64,000 nt of DNA from Brachionus manjavacas. Taxonomy: Eukaryota > Rotifera > Eurotatoria > Ploima > Brachionidae. Positions 33,360 to 44,226 of the stretch are shown here, one piece after another. Every line of letters starts with the position of its first letter. Positions within the stretch are counted from its first letter, which is position 1. The translations under genes and the position numbers were made by a program. The notes under the pieces were generated by a model. It was not told where the DNA came from. It searched no databases and saw nothing but the letters and a program-made list of their open reading frames with translations. The stretch spans positions 1,178,001-1,242,000 of the forward strand of contig JAHQIY010000003.1 of assembly GCA_019054805.1 (NCBI GenBank), read 5' to 3'.

Positions 33360-35845
33360 AAGCACTGATGCTACAAAATAATAGAAAAAAAGATTTAAAT
33401 GACACGTAAAGAAAAAAAATCTTACAGATAAATAATGAATGGCAACAAAATGTAAATTCAACAATAAAGTATCGAAAAAGGTTAAGCTAAACTAAAAAAT
33501 ATTGAAACAGTCAAATACCAAAGTAGCAAGAACAATAAAAGAAAAATCGAAGAAGAATTGATCGGCAAAAACAAGTCACAAAAGAAGATCCTTAAAGTTA
33601 ACTGATATTCATTCTTGAACATCAAGATGAACAAGATATGTTAATTGAAAAACTAGTTAATGAAAATAAAAAACTAAGGGAACTGTTTCAAATACATAAT
33701 AAATAAAAAATGCTTAATATTTATGGGCTATCAATTAGAAAATAAATCAGCAGCTAAAAAGTTTAACTATAAGAAAGCAAACTGGCAATTATTCAGCGAG
33801 ATTTTAAATTCTCAAATAGTGAATATCACTGAAAGTTCCCTCACAATAGATCAACTAAATGATAAAATTACAGAAAAAATTATTTCTACTTCACATAAAA
33901 GCATTCCTTATCATTCGCAGAAAATCTACAAAACCAGTCTTCCCCCGAACATTGTTTTTCTGATAAAAGAACGCAGGAAAGTATGAAGAAACTTTCAAAA
34001 AACTCGCTGTCAAAATCTCAAGAAAAAATTTAATCAACTTACATTCGAGTTAAAGGCCTCTTTAAAAAAATTCTGGAATCAAAATTGGTTTGATTTAATT
34101 GTGAAAATGGGAAAAAACCCACTGACAAGTAGACCATTCTGGAAAAAATTAATAAATTTAGATCAAATAAAGGATCAAAATTAATCCCAAATTTGTTTTT
34201 AAATGACAAGGAATTCAAAACTAATGAAGAAAAGATTGAAAAATGAAGGGGCATCAGGACCTGACCAAATTCATAATATAATGTTAAAAAACTTACCTAG
34301 AAATTCATTAATAGAAATTATAGAACTTCTTAATTTATCTCTTCGAGAAGGTAGAGTCTCTAAAGCATGGAAAACTTCGAACATTACAATGATTCAAAAA
34401 AAGGCCTCTAATTTGCAAGATCCTTTAAATTATAGACCAATTAGTATAACGAGTTGTTTAGGAAAGCTCCTGGAACGCATAGTATTTTCAAGATTATACA
34501 ATTATTTGGAACAAAATTCACTCCTTATCTAGCAGCAACCTGGATTTAGGAAACACCGGCGAACATCAGATAATCTTTTCTTTTTAATTCAAAAAATTGT
34601 GGAATCATTTGATAGAAAAAAAAGAGTTTGCAGCCTTTTTTTTTGATATTTCTAAAGCCTTTGATAGGGTTTGGCATGAAGGTCTACTTTTTAATTGATT
34701 AAAATGAATCCACCTCATTACTTGAGTAACTGGATTAGATCCTTTTTAGATAGTAGGACATTTAAGGTAAATGTGAATGATCATCTGAGCGAAGAATATA
34801 AAATAACTGCAGGTGTTCCTCAAGGCTCAGTAATTAGTCCTCTTTTATTTACTATACATATAAATGACATCCCAAAATAAAACAAAACAAATAATGAATA
34901 CTCTCTGCTTTTCGCAGATGATCTTGTAACATTCTTCATTTATAACAAAAAAGGGAATATTGAAAATAAGTTAAATAAATATACCAAAGAACTAGAACAA
35001 TGGCTTTTTAAATGGAAAATGAAGATATCAGTTGAAAAGTCGTGTTCAGTAGTCTGCTCTAGGGACAAAAAAAAGAGTGATAATCTAAACTTAAAAATCT
35101 ATGGAAACAGAATACTGAGCCAAAAAGAAATCAAGTTTCTTGGTATTAAATTTGATTCTAAGTTAAACTTTAATATATTAGTAGACGAAATTAAAGAACG
35201 CTGCAACAAAAGGCTAAATATTATTAAGATATTGTCAAACAAAAAATGGGGTCTCAATCAAAACACACTAGGAAATTTATATAAATCTTTAGTCGGATCA
35301 ATCTTAGACTCTACTTTTCCTTGCTTGAATTCATTTTCAGAAAATAATATCAAAAAACTACAAGCAATTCAGAATACAGCAGTAAGATCTATCCTCAAGT
35401 TAAAATATGAAACTCCCTCCAACATCGTGCAACATGAAGCTTTTAATAAACTAAAATTACTAACAGTCTCGAATCGTCTTTTTGAGTTGAGTGAGAAATA
35501 TGTTGGGAAAGGACTGAGTCATTCTTTTCCATTGGTTGAAAGACTGGTGAAAGAATACAAAGAAGGTTTCGAATCAAGATATATTGAATACCCAACTCCA
35601 TTGTGTAATTGCTACCTTACTATTTCTTATTTTTTTCCTGAAACTTGAACTATTTAAACATGTGCCACATGTAACAATCTTTTCCAATTTATGTCTTTTC
35701 AACTTTCATTTTTTTAGCTTATTTACTCAATTTTGATTCTTTTTTTTATCTAATTTTATTAACTTTAATTTTATTTTTATTTTTTTTTTAATTTATTCTG
35801 AAAGAGCTTTAGCTCGGTACAGAAAACAAATAAATAAATGAATAA
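33360..35845 (+). mobile_element. LINE family A (Jockey-like), best copy
   Basis: Plus strand: a poorly preserved 5' part (33360-33720, Lys/Glu-rich), linker (33723-33986, HKSIPYHSQKIYKTSLPPN), a deletion near 34145-34230, then RT from GASGPDQIHNIMLKNLP through NYRPISITSCLGKLLER, FDISKAFDRVWH, AGVPQGSVISPLLF and LLFADD. The C-terminal domain is open over 35019-35648 (EIKFLGIKFDSKLNFN ... CYLTISYFFPET). The 3' UTR hairpin gagctttagctcggtacag is at 35803, the tail aataaataaatgaataaat. Several stops; inactive. Confidence 0.88.
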
Positions 35846-35860
35846 ATAAATAATTAATAA

Positions 35861-36000
35861 TGTAAAATGCTTAATATTTTAGCAACTTTGCTTAATCCGA
35901 AAATATATGTCTGCAAAAACTCTGCAAAGTAAGTGCACAATTGATTTGAATACTTTTAAATGGAATGCAAAATACAAAAAATTGCAGAGTATTTTGCACA
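35861..36000. repeat. palindromic MITE fragment, copy 3
   Basis: Central part of the 355-bp MITE (tgtaaaatgcttaatatttt, ctgcaaaaactctgcaaagt, attgcagagtattttgcaca), without either tip. Directly abuts the 3' tail of the LINE A copy. Confidence 0.75.
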
Positions 36001-36009
36001 CAATAATGT

Positions 36010-36168
36010 GTGATATTTGTCAAATTTTGTTTCATTTTATTAGATACTTTTTTTGAGTTGTATGTATTTAAGTGTAGAAAAGTTTTATAGATAAGAGATT
36101 CAGTTGTTATTTCTAAACTTATTTTAAATAAAGTGTTAAACTAAATACTAAGCTTATTTTTAACACAC
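36010..36168 (+). repeat. possible short solo LTR
   Basis: Begins tgtgatatttgtc and ends tttttaacaca, giving TGTG...CACA termini, with an aataaa near 36128. No target duplication was found, so this is only a possibility. Confidence 0.25.
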
Positions 36169-36326
36169 TCGGCCTGCACTACAGTACTGATCAAAAAATG
36201 ATTAGACTGTAATAAAAATTGAATTATTTAACTGACTAATTAATTTAATATTTATACAAAAAAAATGAATCTTCCGACTAACTAAAATTATGGCTTACAT
36301 TTTAAAAAAATTGAAGACGTTTACCT

Positions 36327-36652
36327 TGTAAGGCGGGTTAATGAATGATAAAACAAGTATACTTTTGAATAGTTTATTAAATAATTGTTGAGCTCTAACA
36401 ATTTATATAATTAGTGTAATCCCTAAAAATATCTCTCTAAGTACTGAGAATGGAATCATTATTTATACCCATGAGTTCGTGTCAAGAACACGGGCTTATA
36501 ATTAAGACAAGATGTGAGCTATTATATAAATGTTTATATCAGCATCTAGAAGCGTCTATCTTCTGAGATACGTGACAATTGTATTAATTCTTTCTTATCA
36601 TTGCGCATCAGTTGAGAAGCTGATGATCAAGTGATACGTAGGGTGTATTACA
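36327..36652 (-). mobile_element. solo LTR, 326 bp, 4-bp target duplication
   Basis: Starts tgtaaggcggg and ends gggtgtattaca, flanked by ACCT at 36323-36326 and 36653-36656. On the minus strand it has TATAAATA followed about 120 bp later by AATAAA, the order expected of promoter and polyadenylation signals in an LTR. No internal retrovirus-like genes remain. It lies just downstream of the FLYWCH-type exon on the same strand, perhaps in its intron. Confidence 0.75.
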
Positions 36653-36903
36653 ACCTTAATTTATGTCTGGTCGACTATGTGAACATTGGTTCACAAATTA
36701 AATGAACAGTCTATACAAGACGGCTTTGTGAGCATCAAAGTTAATTAAAACTATTTTCACCAAATATGTGATCAAATAATAATTAATTGTGAATATAAAA
36801 TATATTAAGAGCTTGAAACTATTTACCTTCCGGTCCTTTTTGTGTAAATTTTTTATTTAATAATATAAAAAATTAAAATAAAGATCTATTAAACAAACCT
36901 GTT

Positions 36904-37331
36904 TACTGGCGAAGCAAGTAGCATTTGACCGGGCATTTACTACCCCGGACAGTGTTGCTTCGGTAAAATATCTTCTGTCCCTCGAAGGTGTCTTTGATAT
37001 TTTGCTGAGCCCAGTGTTGTTCGCTGTGTGTTGAAACCGCAGCTAAAGCATCCTTGTACGAGTCATAAGTCTCCAACTTATCATAGCAAAAGCCATGTCC
37101 ACGCCTAGTCTTCTTCTTCTTGGCTGCTGGTTCTTCACTGCCACTAGTATCATCTTCGCTGTTGCTAATAGCATTTGGATCGAAAACCTTGTGGACTGTC
37201 ATGACGGTGCTGGTACTGGCGGTTACATTCGTCGTATTGGCGAATTCATCCATTTCAACTGGTATAGCTATACTATTCTCTAAAAATCGTTACATATCGA
37301 AAGTATTTACCTCTATTATTCATAGCCATAT
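36904..37331 (-). CDS. N-terminal exons of a FLYWCH/MULE-type zinc-finger protein
   Basis: Exon 1 starts at ATG 37331 (MAMNNR) and ends at a GT donor near 37312. Exon 2, after tttttag near 37284, continues ENSIAIPVEMDEF, a Ser/Thr/acidic stretch (SNSEDDTSGSEEP), a basic patch (AAKKKKTRRG) and a domain with Trp and two Cys (EQHWAQQNIKDTFEGQ, FYRSN, GSKCPVKCYLL), like the DNA-binding N-terminus of MULE transposases or domesticated relatives. It reaches a GTAAAC donor at about 36905. No third exon was found; a solo LTR lies downstream. GC content is well above the surroundings. Host gene or transposon start cannot be decided. Confidence 0.55.
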
Positions 37332-37754
37332 CAGTTGACACTTGCGGAGTGAATCAAGTAAAAAAACCAAAGCTTTTCCGATTTCCGATCAGACCATTTC
37401 CCAATGCCATTAAAAGCAACTAAAGGACCGAAGTTTTTTCCTCGTTATTCTCGGAATTGGTTTGATGATGACGAATTTATTTAGATGAGGTTTAATTAAT
37501 TAGAGTAGACTTCGAAATATATTAGGATTCATTTAATTTATTAGTGTAGATATATAAAATTATACTCAAAAGGAAATTTATTAGATGAAGAAAAGATATT
37601 AATTATATGACGAATTGGAAATGTATTAGTGAAGGTAGGAAATGATAGCCATAAAAAATTAGTAATTATTTGGTAATTTATTTTTTGTGTCTAAATAAAT
37701 TTTAAATTTAAACTTTTCTCTTTAAAATATTTAAAAATAAAATGACTGCTATTT

Positions 37755-38375
37755 TTTCATTGTATCTAATTCTTTCTTTAAAATATCTAAATAATGACCT
37801 ATCTAAATAAAGAGAAAAAATATTTTTTAGTATCTAATTATTTTATCTAAGTATCTATTTTTTTTGTTGTATCTATTACAAAAAGGAAGAAAAATTAAGA
37901 AAAAGAAAAAAGATTAATCTTTTTTGTTCTTTTGTTTTGAGGTGGATCTTGAATTGATTTCAGCTTGTTTTTGATCCAGTGGGTCTTCCTCTTTTCTTTT
38001 TTGGAATCTCAGACCGAGCTGAATTTTCATTAAAATTGTTTTCAACTTCATTTTGAATTTCCATTTGTGCTTCTTGAGCCTTAATTTCTTCCATCACATC
38101 AACTTGACTCAAAATTGAATTTACAAGAGCCTCTGTTGAATTTGCATTCACTTTGAGACCATTCTAAATGAATAGTAGTCATCTAGATTTTGCGAGCTTG
38201 ATTATATTTGTCAATTAGATATTAAATTGAATTATTTTTGATACAAGGAAAAAAAAATTAGATACTGTAAAAATAATTTAAGATGCTAATTAATATTTTA
38301 TTAGATACAATATTAAAAAAATAGATATTAAAATTAGATGCATAAATAAAAAAATTAGATAGCTTTCAAAATATA
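37755..38375. mobile_element. putative transposon with inverted tatcta/tagata motif clusters
   Basis: Left flank 37764-37880 holds seven tatcta words (tatctaat, tatctaaa, tatctaag). Right flank 38205-38365 holds five or six tagata words, the reverse complement. An AT-hook ORF lies between. Such opposed subterminal clusters usually are transposase-binding sites. Exact ends and target duplication were not found. Confidence 0.45.
37957..38163 (-). CDS. AT-hook protein exon
   Basis: Minus-strand frame beginning after a splice-like catttag at 38164 with NGLKVNANSTEALVNSILSQ, continuing through a Glu/Gln-rich probably helical segment (VMEEIKAQEAQMEIQNEVEN) to SEIPKKKRGRPTGSKTS and a stop. KRGRPTGSK is a canonical AT-hook core (GRP) that binds the minor groove of AT-rich DNA. 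No ATG is present, so this is an internal or terminal exon. It lies between inverted motif clusters, so it may belong to a transposon or have been captured by one. Confidence 0.5.
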
Positions 38376-38815
38376 AGCCAATATGGATATTTTCTCACAG
38401 GACTAATGAATAAATTTGCGATCAACAGATCAATGTTGAAGCTTGCAACATTCAAGAATTCTTTATATTCGATAATATCAACTTAATTTTTGCAGATTTG
38501 AAAAAAAAATCAAAAATTAAATCAAAAAATTTTCAATTTAAAAACATATTCTAAAAGGATTAGTTTAACTTAAAATTTATTATGACATAAAACGATGAAT
38601 TTTTCCAAATAATTTCTGACTTATTAATTTGAATTTAAAAATACTATTAGGCATTATTTTTTAGATAATTCTAGTAGCGATTAAATCTAGTCATATTCTT
38701 ACTTAAATTGTTGAAGACTAAAATGAGTCGCAAAATTAAAGGTATCGAGGAATTTTACTTATATTCCGAATCAAAAAAGAAAGGTATTTTTATTACCTTT
38801 TTAGGTAGAATTTTA

Positions 38816-38987
38816 AGCCGTCATATCAATTATTAAATCGTGATGTCAATGTTGAACATCAGATAACTATTAGCTGAAATTAAAATCAATTAATAAACTA
38901 TTAATTAATTAAAATCTTTTATTTCATTATCCATATGACGATTAAATAAATTTTCAATTGATAATTTAATTATTGATATGACGGGTT
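38816..38987. repeat. small TIR/MITE element
   Basis: Left end aagccgtcatatcaattatt and right end, read in reverse, aaacccgtcatatcaataat. Inner copies gtgatgtcaat and atatgacgatt also mirror each other. About 170 bp, no coding. Confidence 0.65.
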
Positions 38988-38989
38988 TT

Positions 38990-39765
38990 TATTGTATTTT
39001 TAAAGTTTTAAAGTAACAATATTTTTTTTTATCTTATATTTTATAACTGGAGAATAAATTAAGCTAAATTAAAATTTATTTTTGATATCAAATTATTAAT
39101 TTTAAGAATTTTCAATGTTTATCGAAAGATTGAAAAAAATTAAACATAAAGTAAAAAGTAAGAAATCAATTAATTATTCAAATATTTATATTTTTATGAT
39201 TTTTTTTCTAAAGATAAATATTCAGATGAATATGAAAATTTTAAGCCCAAAATAGAAAATATAGGTTTTTTTTTGCATATTATATAAAATAAATTTAAAA
39301 GTGAATGAAATTAAATAAAACTAAAGATAAAAAAGGAATGAAGTTTTCTTGGCAAAAGCGATATCTGTATGGCATTTTAGACGAAAACCAAAGTCAAATT
39401 TTCATTTATCTAATAAATATAAAATATTTCAAGCCTCTTTTCTCCGAAATTTTGTCGTTAATTGATTGAAATTAACCTGTTTTTAAGACATTTTTTTTAC
39501 CTTATTTTTCTACGCCTATAAAATTTATGTCAATTTTTATTTATTACATAAATTTTTTTTTTACATTTATCTCTGATAAACTAAACATTTAAAGAAAATT
39601 TTGAATGTCGACATTTTTTTTGCAATTTTTAAAAAAAGTTTATTAATCTATTTGAATTTTAAATTAGCTTATTAAAAAAAATCGCTCGTTATTTTTTTTC
39701 GCCATTTTCACCCAATTTTATAAATTTAATTATTTGATTTTAAGTCTTAAAACAATCCCAAAAAC
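38990..39765. other. AT-rich stretch without recognisable gene
   Basis: Nothing supported beyond A/T runs and isolated short frames. Confidence 0.5.
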
Positions 39766-39767
39766 TT

Positions 39768-40010
39768 ATTTTATTTATTTATTTATCTGTACCGAGTTAA
39801 TGCTTCTTCAGAATAAGAAATATAGAAAAATAATTTAAAATTTAGTTGAATAATAAGATATAAAATAAAAATTTTAAAGAAATAAACAAAAAGAAAACAA
39901 AAGACGATATAGTGAGGTTAAGCATGTTTAGATATTTTATGTTTCACGAAAAAATAAAATTTCTAAGTATTAGTTACACAGTGGAGTTGGATGCTCTTTT
40001 CCATGTTTTT
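39768..40010 (-). mobile_element. LINE family A, 3' UTR fragment
   Basis: Tail tttatttatttatc at 39772, the hairpin accgagttaatgcttcttca (minus-strand 3' end), then 3' UTR and a trace of the C-terminal codons (acacagtggagttgg). Strongly 5' truncated. Confidence 0.7.
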
Positions 40011-40354
40011 AAGTTATACAGTTCAGTTGATTTATTTTTCAAAATCTTCATTTGAAGCTATCCGATTTTTTAATACACTTAAAACTTGTGACTGGAACTC
40101 ATCATGATATCATTTTTGAAAATTAGTTTCATTTAATTTTATTTTGTGAAGACAATTTTATAAATTAAGAGTGTTAGTTGAAAATATTAACCGCCCAATA
40201 ATCAAAAAGAGACGATTTTTTGCAAGATATTTTTCATTTACATTTTTTTTAAACTTAAATTTTTTACTGAATGGCAAATTTGGCAAATCGAAAAAAATGA
40301 CAAATTTCGCACTAAAAATGAAAAAAAATTTAAATTTTAATACATAATATTATT

Positions 40355-41088
40355 CAGAGTTGTTTAAAAGTCACAAGTCTCAAGTCAAGTCAAAGTCAAG
40401 ACTTTTTTTTTTTTTTTTTTTAAAAAGTCCCACCAAAGACTTTAAAATTTTTTTTTCAAAAAAAAGTCCAAGTCAAAAAAAAGCGGAACATCTCTGTTGA
40501 TCCAATTTTAAAATTGAAAAAAAAAATCATAAATTTTATTTTCTTTAATTTATTTTTGAAAATGGATTAAAAAAACATCCTTGAAAGATTTGAATTAATC
40601 TGTTCTTTGAAATGGAATGGTTCAAAGATAAATATTTGAGACTTTGCTTACTTTTTTTAGCAAAGTTATAAAAAACTTTATAATTTTTTTATTATTTTTT
40701 GTGTTCATCTGAAATTTTTTTGAATTTTAAATCTTTTTAGTATTACAGCAACAAAAGTAACTTGTGTTTAAGTAATGAAATTAAAAAGTGTCAATTGCTC
40801 CCTTCTTACTCCACCAGATATTATAAAATTAAATCTAGTCTAGTAATTGAAAAATATAGGCCCTTGGCAGGAAGAAGAAAATTCTATTAACAAGGAAAGA
40901 ACCATTCCATGTGGCTCAAGTCAACTAACTTTGATTGAAATTTTCTGAGATGATTGAAAGTTTAAAAAAAAAAAAAGAGCAAATAAATTTTATTTAAAAA
41001 AAAAAAAAATTTAAAAGTCCTGACTTGGACTTTGAAAAAAAAAAAAATGATGACTTAGACTTTTTTTTGGGACTTTTAAACAACTCTG
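40355..41088. mobile_element. hAT-type MITE with 8-bp target duplication
   Basis: Termini cagagttgtttaaaagtca and its near-complement gacttttaaacaactctg. Flanked by atattatt at 40347-40354 and 41089-41096, a perfect 8-bp duplication typical of the hAT superfamily. Subterminal regions repeat aagtc/gactt words. The 734-bp body has no transposase frame. Confidence 0.93.
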
Positions 41089-41099
41089 ATATTATTGTA

Positions 41100-42148
41100 A
41101 TAATAATGAATCTATGGGGAAAAAAATCTTAAAATTTTTCAAATTTTGTATTGTATTTAATTAACGCTAAGGAACAAAAGGTTATAGAATAAAAAGTATA
41201 TCTTACTTGCACTAGGTTTGACAACGCATTGTCTCTTGCCGTAAAAATTTTACTACTTATTTTTAAAAAATATTTATTTAGTTTCAACTGAAATTTTTTA
41301 AAATTATTTAAATTTTTTTGGTGAATAGTAATATTTGAACGTTTTTCTCAATTAAATGAAACGATTTTTTTTTCTTATAATTCTCTTTTAATATTTCTTT
41401 TCCACATAAATCCATTATTATTACAATAATATTATGTAGGATCTTTATTAACCCGTCTAATCAAAAATTAATTTGTCAAATTTAAAAAATTCATTTTGTC
41501 TTATGAAAAATGAATTCGTCAAATATAATTAAAAGTCAAATAATTAATTAAACATCATATATTTATTTAATTTGTCATTAAAATATTAAATTTCTTATAA
41601 AAAAAATAAAATGTCTAAAAAAAAAATCCGATAAATATAATATAACAAAAAAATTATTTATAGTAAGACAGCCTAATTATTTTATGTGTGAACGGGGTGA
41701 CAACTTTTAAATTAGCTTAGAAAATTGTTAATTCTCTATAGGTATTGGGATTTTTTTTCTAAATAAGTAATTGAGTGTCCAGAGAATTCAAATAAAAAAA
41801 CAGCTTATAGAAAAAAAAATTTTTTCTAATTTTTTTTGAGTCAAAAAATAAAATTGGTCAAAATGGGTGATTCTTATCAAATTATGTATTTGGTTTAGGC
41901 TTTAAATCTCAGATATTTAAATTTTATTAAAATCACCTTTTTTGCCATTTAATCTAAAAAATGAATTTGCTAAACCCCTCATCCCATTAACCCCAGCAAA
42001 AATGCTCAGCAACTTTGATGAGTTGCTGAGTAGTTGTTAAATCTTTAGCCACAGAGAAAGGTTGGTACGTTTTATAAATTCTGGCTTTTTTGTTAGGTAT
42101 TTATAAAACCTAATATCTCTTCGCGTCATTTTCAGTTTCGTCTGAATT
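41100..42148. other. AT-rich region before the Merlin-like gene
   Basis: Mostly A/T runs; repeated gtcaaat words near 41470-41550. A perfect 10-bp-stem hairpin (ctcagcaact ttgatg agttgctgag) lies at 42005-42030. No gene. Confidence 0.5.
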
Positions 42149-43342
42149 GTGATCGTTAACATTAACGGGTTTGGGGTATTTGGTTTAGTAGAGCGTAGCA
42201 TTAAAAACAAAAATTCTAAGTGTTACATGCAAAAAGTTGATGACAGAGAGGCTAGTACACTATGTTGTATTATTTATGACAAATGTGCAAATGGATCAAT
42301 TATTTATTCTTATAGTTGGGCTAGCTATTCGAAGTTATCAACTATGAAAAATTTTATTCATAAAAAGGTTAATCATAGTATCAATTTTATCGACCCAGAG
42401 AGTGGTGCTTGCACCAACCGCATAGAGAGCTTGTGGCGAGCCTGCAAGCAGAAATTTAAAGACATGAATGGATGTAAACGAGTTTATGTTCAATCTTACT
42501 TAGATGAATATGCTTGGCGTTTTAATAACGGAGTCAGTACTAATCGTGTATTATGTTATGAATTAATTTTAAATGCTTTAGCTAGTTTATACAAGCCAGG
42601 AAATGAGTAATTTATTAAATTTAACTCTTTTAAATTATTTTTTAGTTTTAGTCATCTAGAAAAGTTACTTAAGGATGAAGAAATGTGTTCAGACGAATTA
42701 GATTTTTCAGATGCTTCATCTGAAAGTTCAGGCCAAGATGATGTCGAGTCAGATATTTTAAGCTCATTGACTGGAAGTGATCATGGAAACATAAAAGAAT
42801 TTGAATTCGAAGACAATTTATGCTTGGTATCATCAGAAAATATTGTCAATGTTGAGGATTCTGTTTCAGAACCAAGTAATATAAGTAGCAATTAACTATA
42901 ATGCCTAATAATCCTGTATCTAATGTTTATGATGGTGATTCCGAGAATGATGCTGATGAAGTTGACGGTAATATAATATTCGAGAATGAAGCTAATTTTG
43001 TTCAAGACGAATCTAGTGAAAAGGTCAATATTAGTATTCATGAAGGAAACAATGTAAGATCGTCGGATGAAGAGAAATATAGACGCCGATATCATACAAC
43101 TATTAGTGATCGTGTAGAGGCAATAAATAATAAACTTGAAACAATTAGTTTATCTAGTGTCAAATATAAAAGCTTGCAATACGAGATTGATTAATTAAAT
43201 GAACCAAAAAGTTCAAAAGAAACACTTCAAACTGTGAATAAGCATTTAAGTGGTAAAAAAAATCCGGTAGAATGTCCACATTGTGGAAATTATTTCGAAA
43301 TGGGAAAGGGTTTAAAATAACATATTTCAAAAAAACACTAAT
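42149..43342 (+). pseudogene. Merlin/IS1016-like (ISXO2-type DDE) transposase relic
   Basis: The first open part (42149-42610) matches the C-terminal catalytic half: GFGVFGLVERS, INFIDPESGACTNRIESLWR, CKQKFKDMNGCKRV and YLDEYAWRFN. These correspond to the ISXO2 hallmarks 'vnHs.nFvdp..g..Tn.IEs.W...K' and 'yl.Ey.wR'. The middle catalytic Asp, expected in a SDSWxSY context, reads YSYSWASY, so Asp became Tyr. After a TAA at 42608 the frame continues with an acidic Ser-rich region (42683-42895). A second acidic frame (42901-43194) is followed by a C2H2 finger, CPHCGNYFEMGKGLK*HISKKH, carrying a stop. The N-terminus is missing. Inactive. Confidence 0.75.
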
Positions 43343-43359
43343 TTTTTTTAGTTTCTTTA

Positions 43360-43560
43360 TTTGGTCACATAATTTAATATTTGGTCACATTACATAATAA
43401 CTGGTCACGTATAATTTTTTTTTAAACTTTTTAATATTAATTTTTTTGGAAATCTTTGGTCACTTATTTACTGGTCACTTAATAGGTGAACAGTCCTGAT
43501 CACATAATTAAGAAGGAATCAATGGTCACATATTAAGTGACCAGCTGGTCTCATATTGCA
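43360..43560 (+). repeat. cluster of ggtcac motifs
   Basis: Eight or nine copies of tggtcac or one-base variants, several followed by atattaa/ttattta-like words, at 43364, 43383, 43402, 43459, 43473, 43498, 43524 and 43547, plus one reversed gtgacc near 43537. Position just after the transposase relic suggests subterminal transposase-binding repeats. Confidence 0.65.
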
Positions 43561-44226
43561 ATAGACCCTATGATTGTGGAAGAGAAAGACATATTTGCAC
43601 GTTTCAAAAAAAAAATTTCATTTTTGAAAATTTTAAAGTTTTTGTTCCCTTATAATTTTGTATTTAATATTGAATTTGATCTAAAATTAAAAATATTTTA
43701 TGTTTTTTTAATAATTTTTTAGTAAAAAGTGAAAGACAAACACAAGCAAAAAAATCAAACATATTTATTAGATATTTTACCATTAAAGAAAAAGAATTTA
43801 ACATAAAGTTGTTTACTTGTTTCAATATTTTGTGAAATTAAAAAATAAAAATTTTCTTTTATTTTAAAAAAATTTAAATATAACAAATAAATTTTTGTTA
43901 TAAAAATAAACTTTTTATTTTAAAAATCAATTTTTAAAATGAAGTCTTTGATTTAATTAAGGTAATGGCTAAGAAAAAAACGTACCTCATAATCCATCTA
44001 AAAAAGCGTTTTATTAAGCGACTTAAAATAACCAAAAGAAGTGATTTTTTATCCGACAAAATATCCGTCTTAAAAAGCATCTCCAAGACGTTTTTTTTTT
44101 CTTAAGAAAAAAACATTTATATAATGAATTTTAAAAAAATGACATCCGTTAATTAACACCTTGATAATAAAGAATAGTAAATAAATACTTGACAATTACT
44201 TATTATTGTTTATCTAAAAATTTTAA

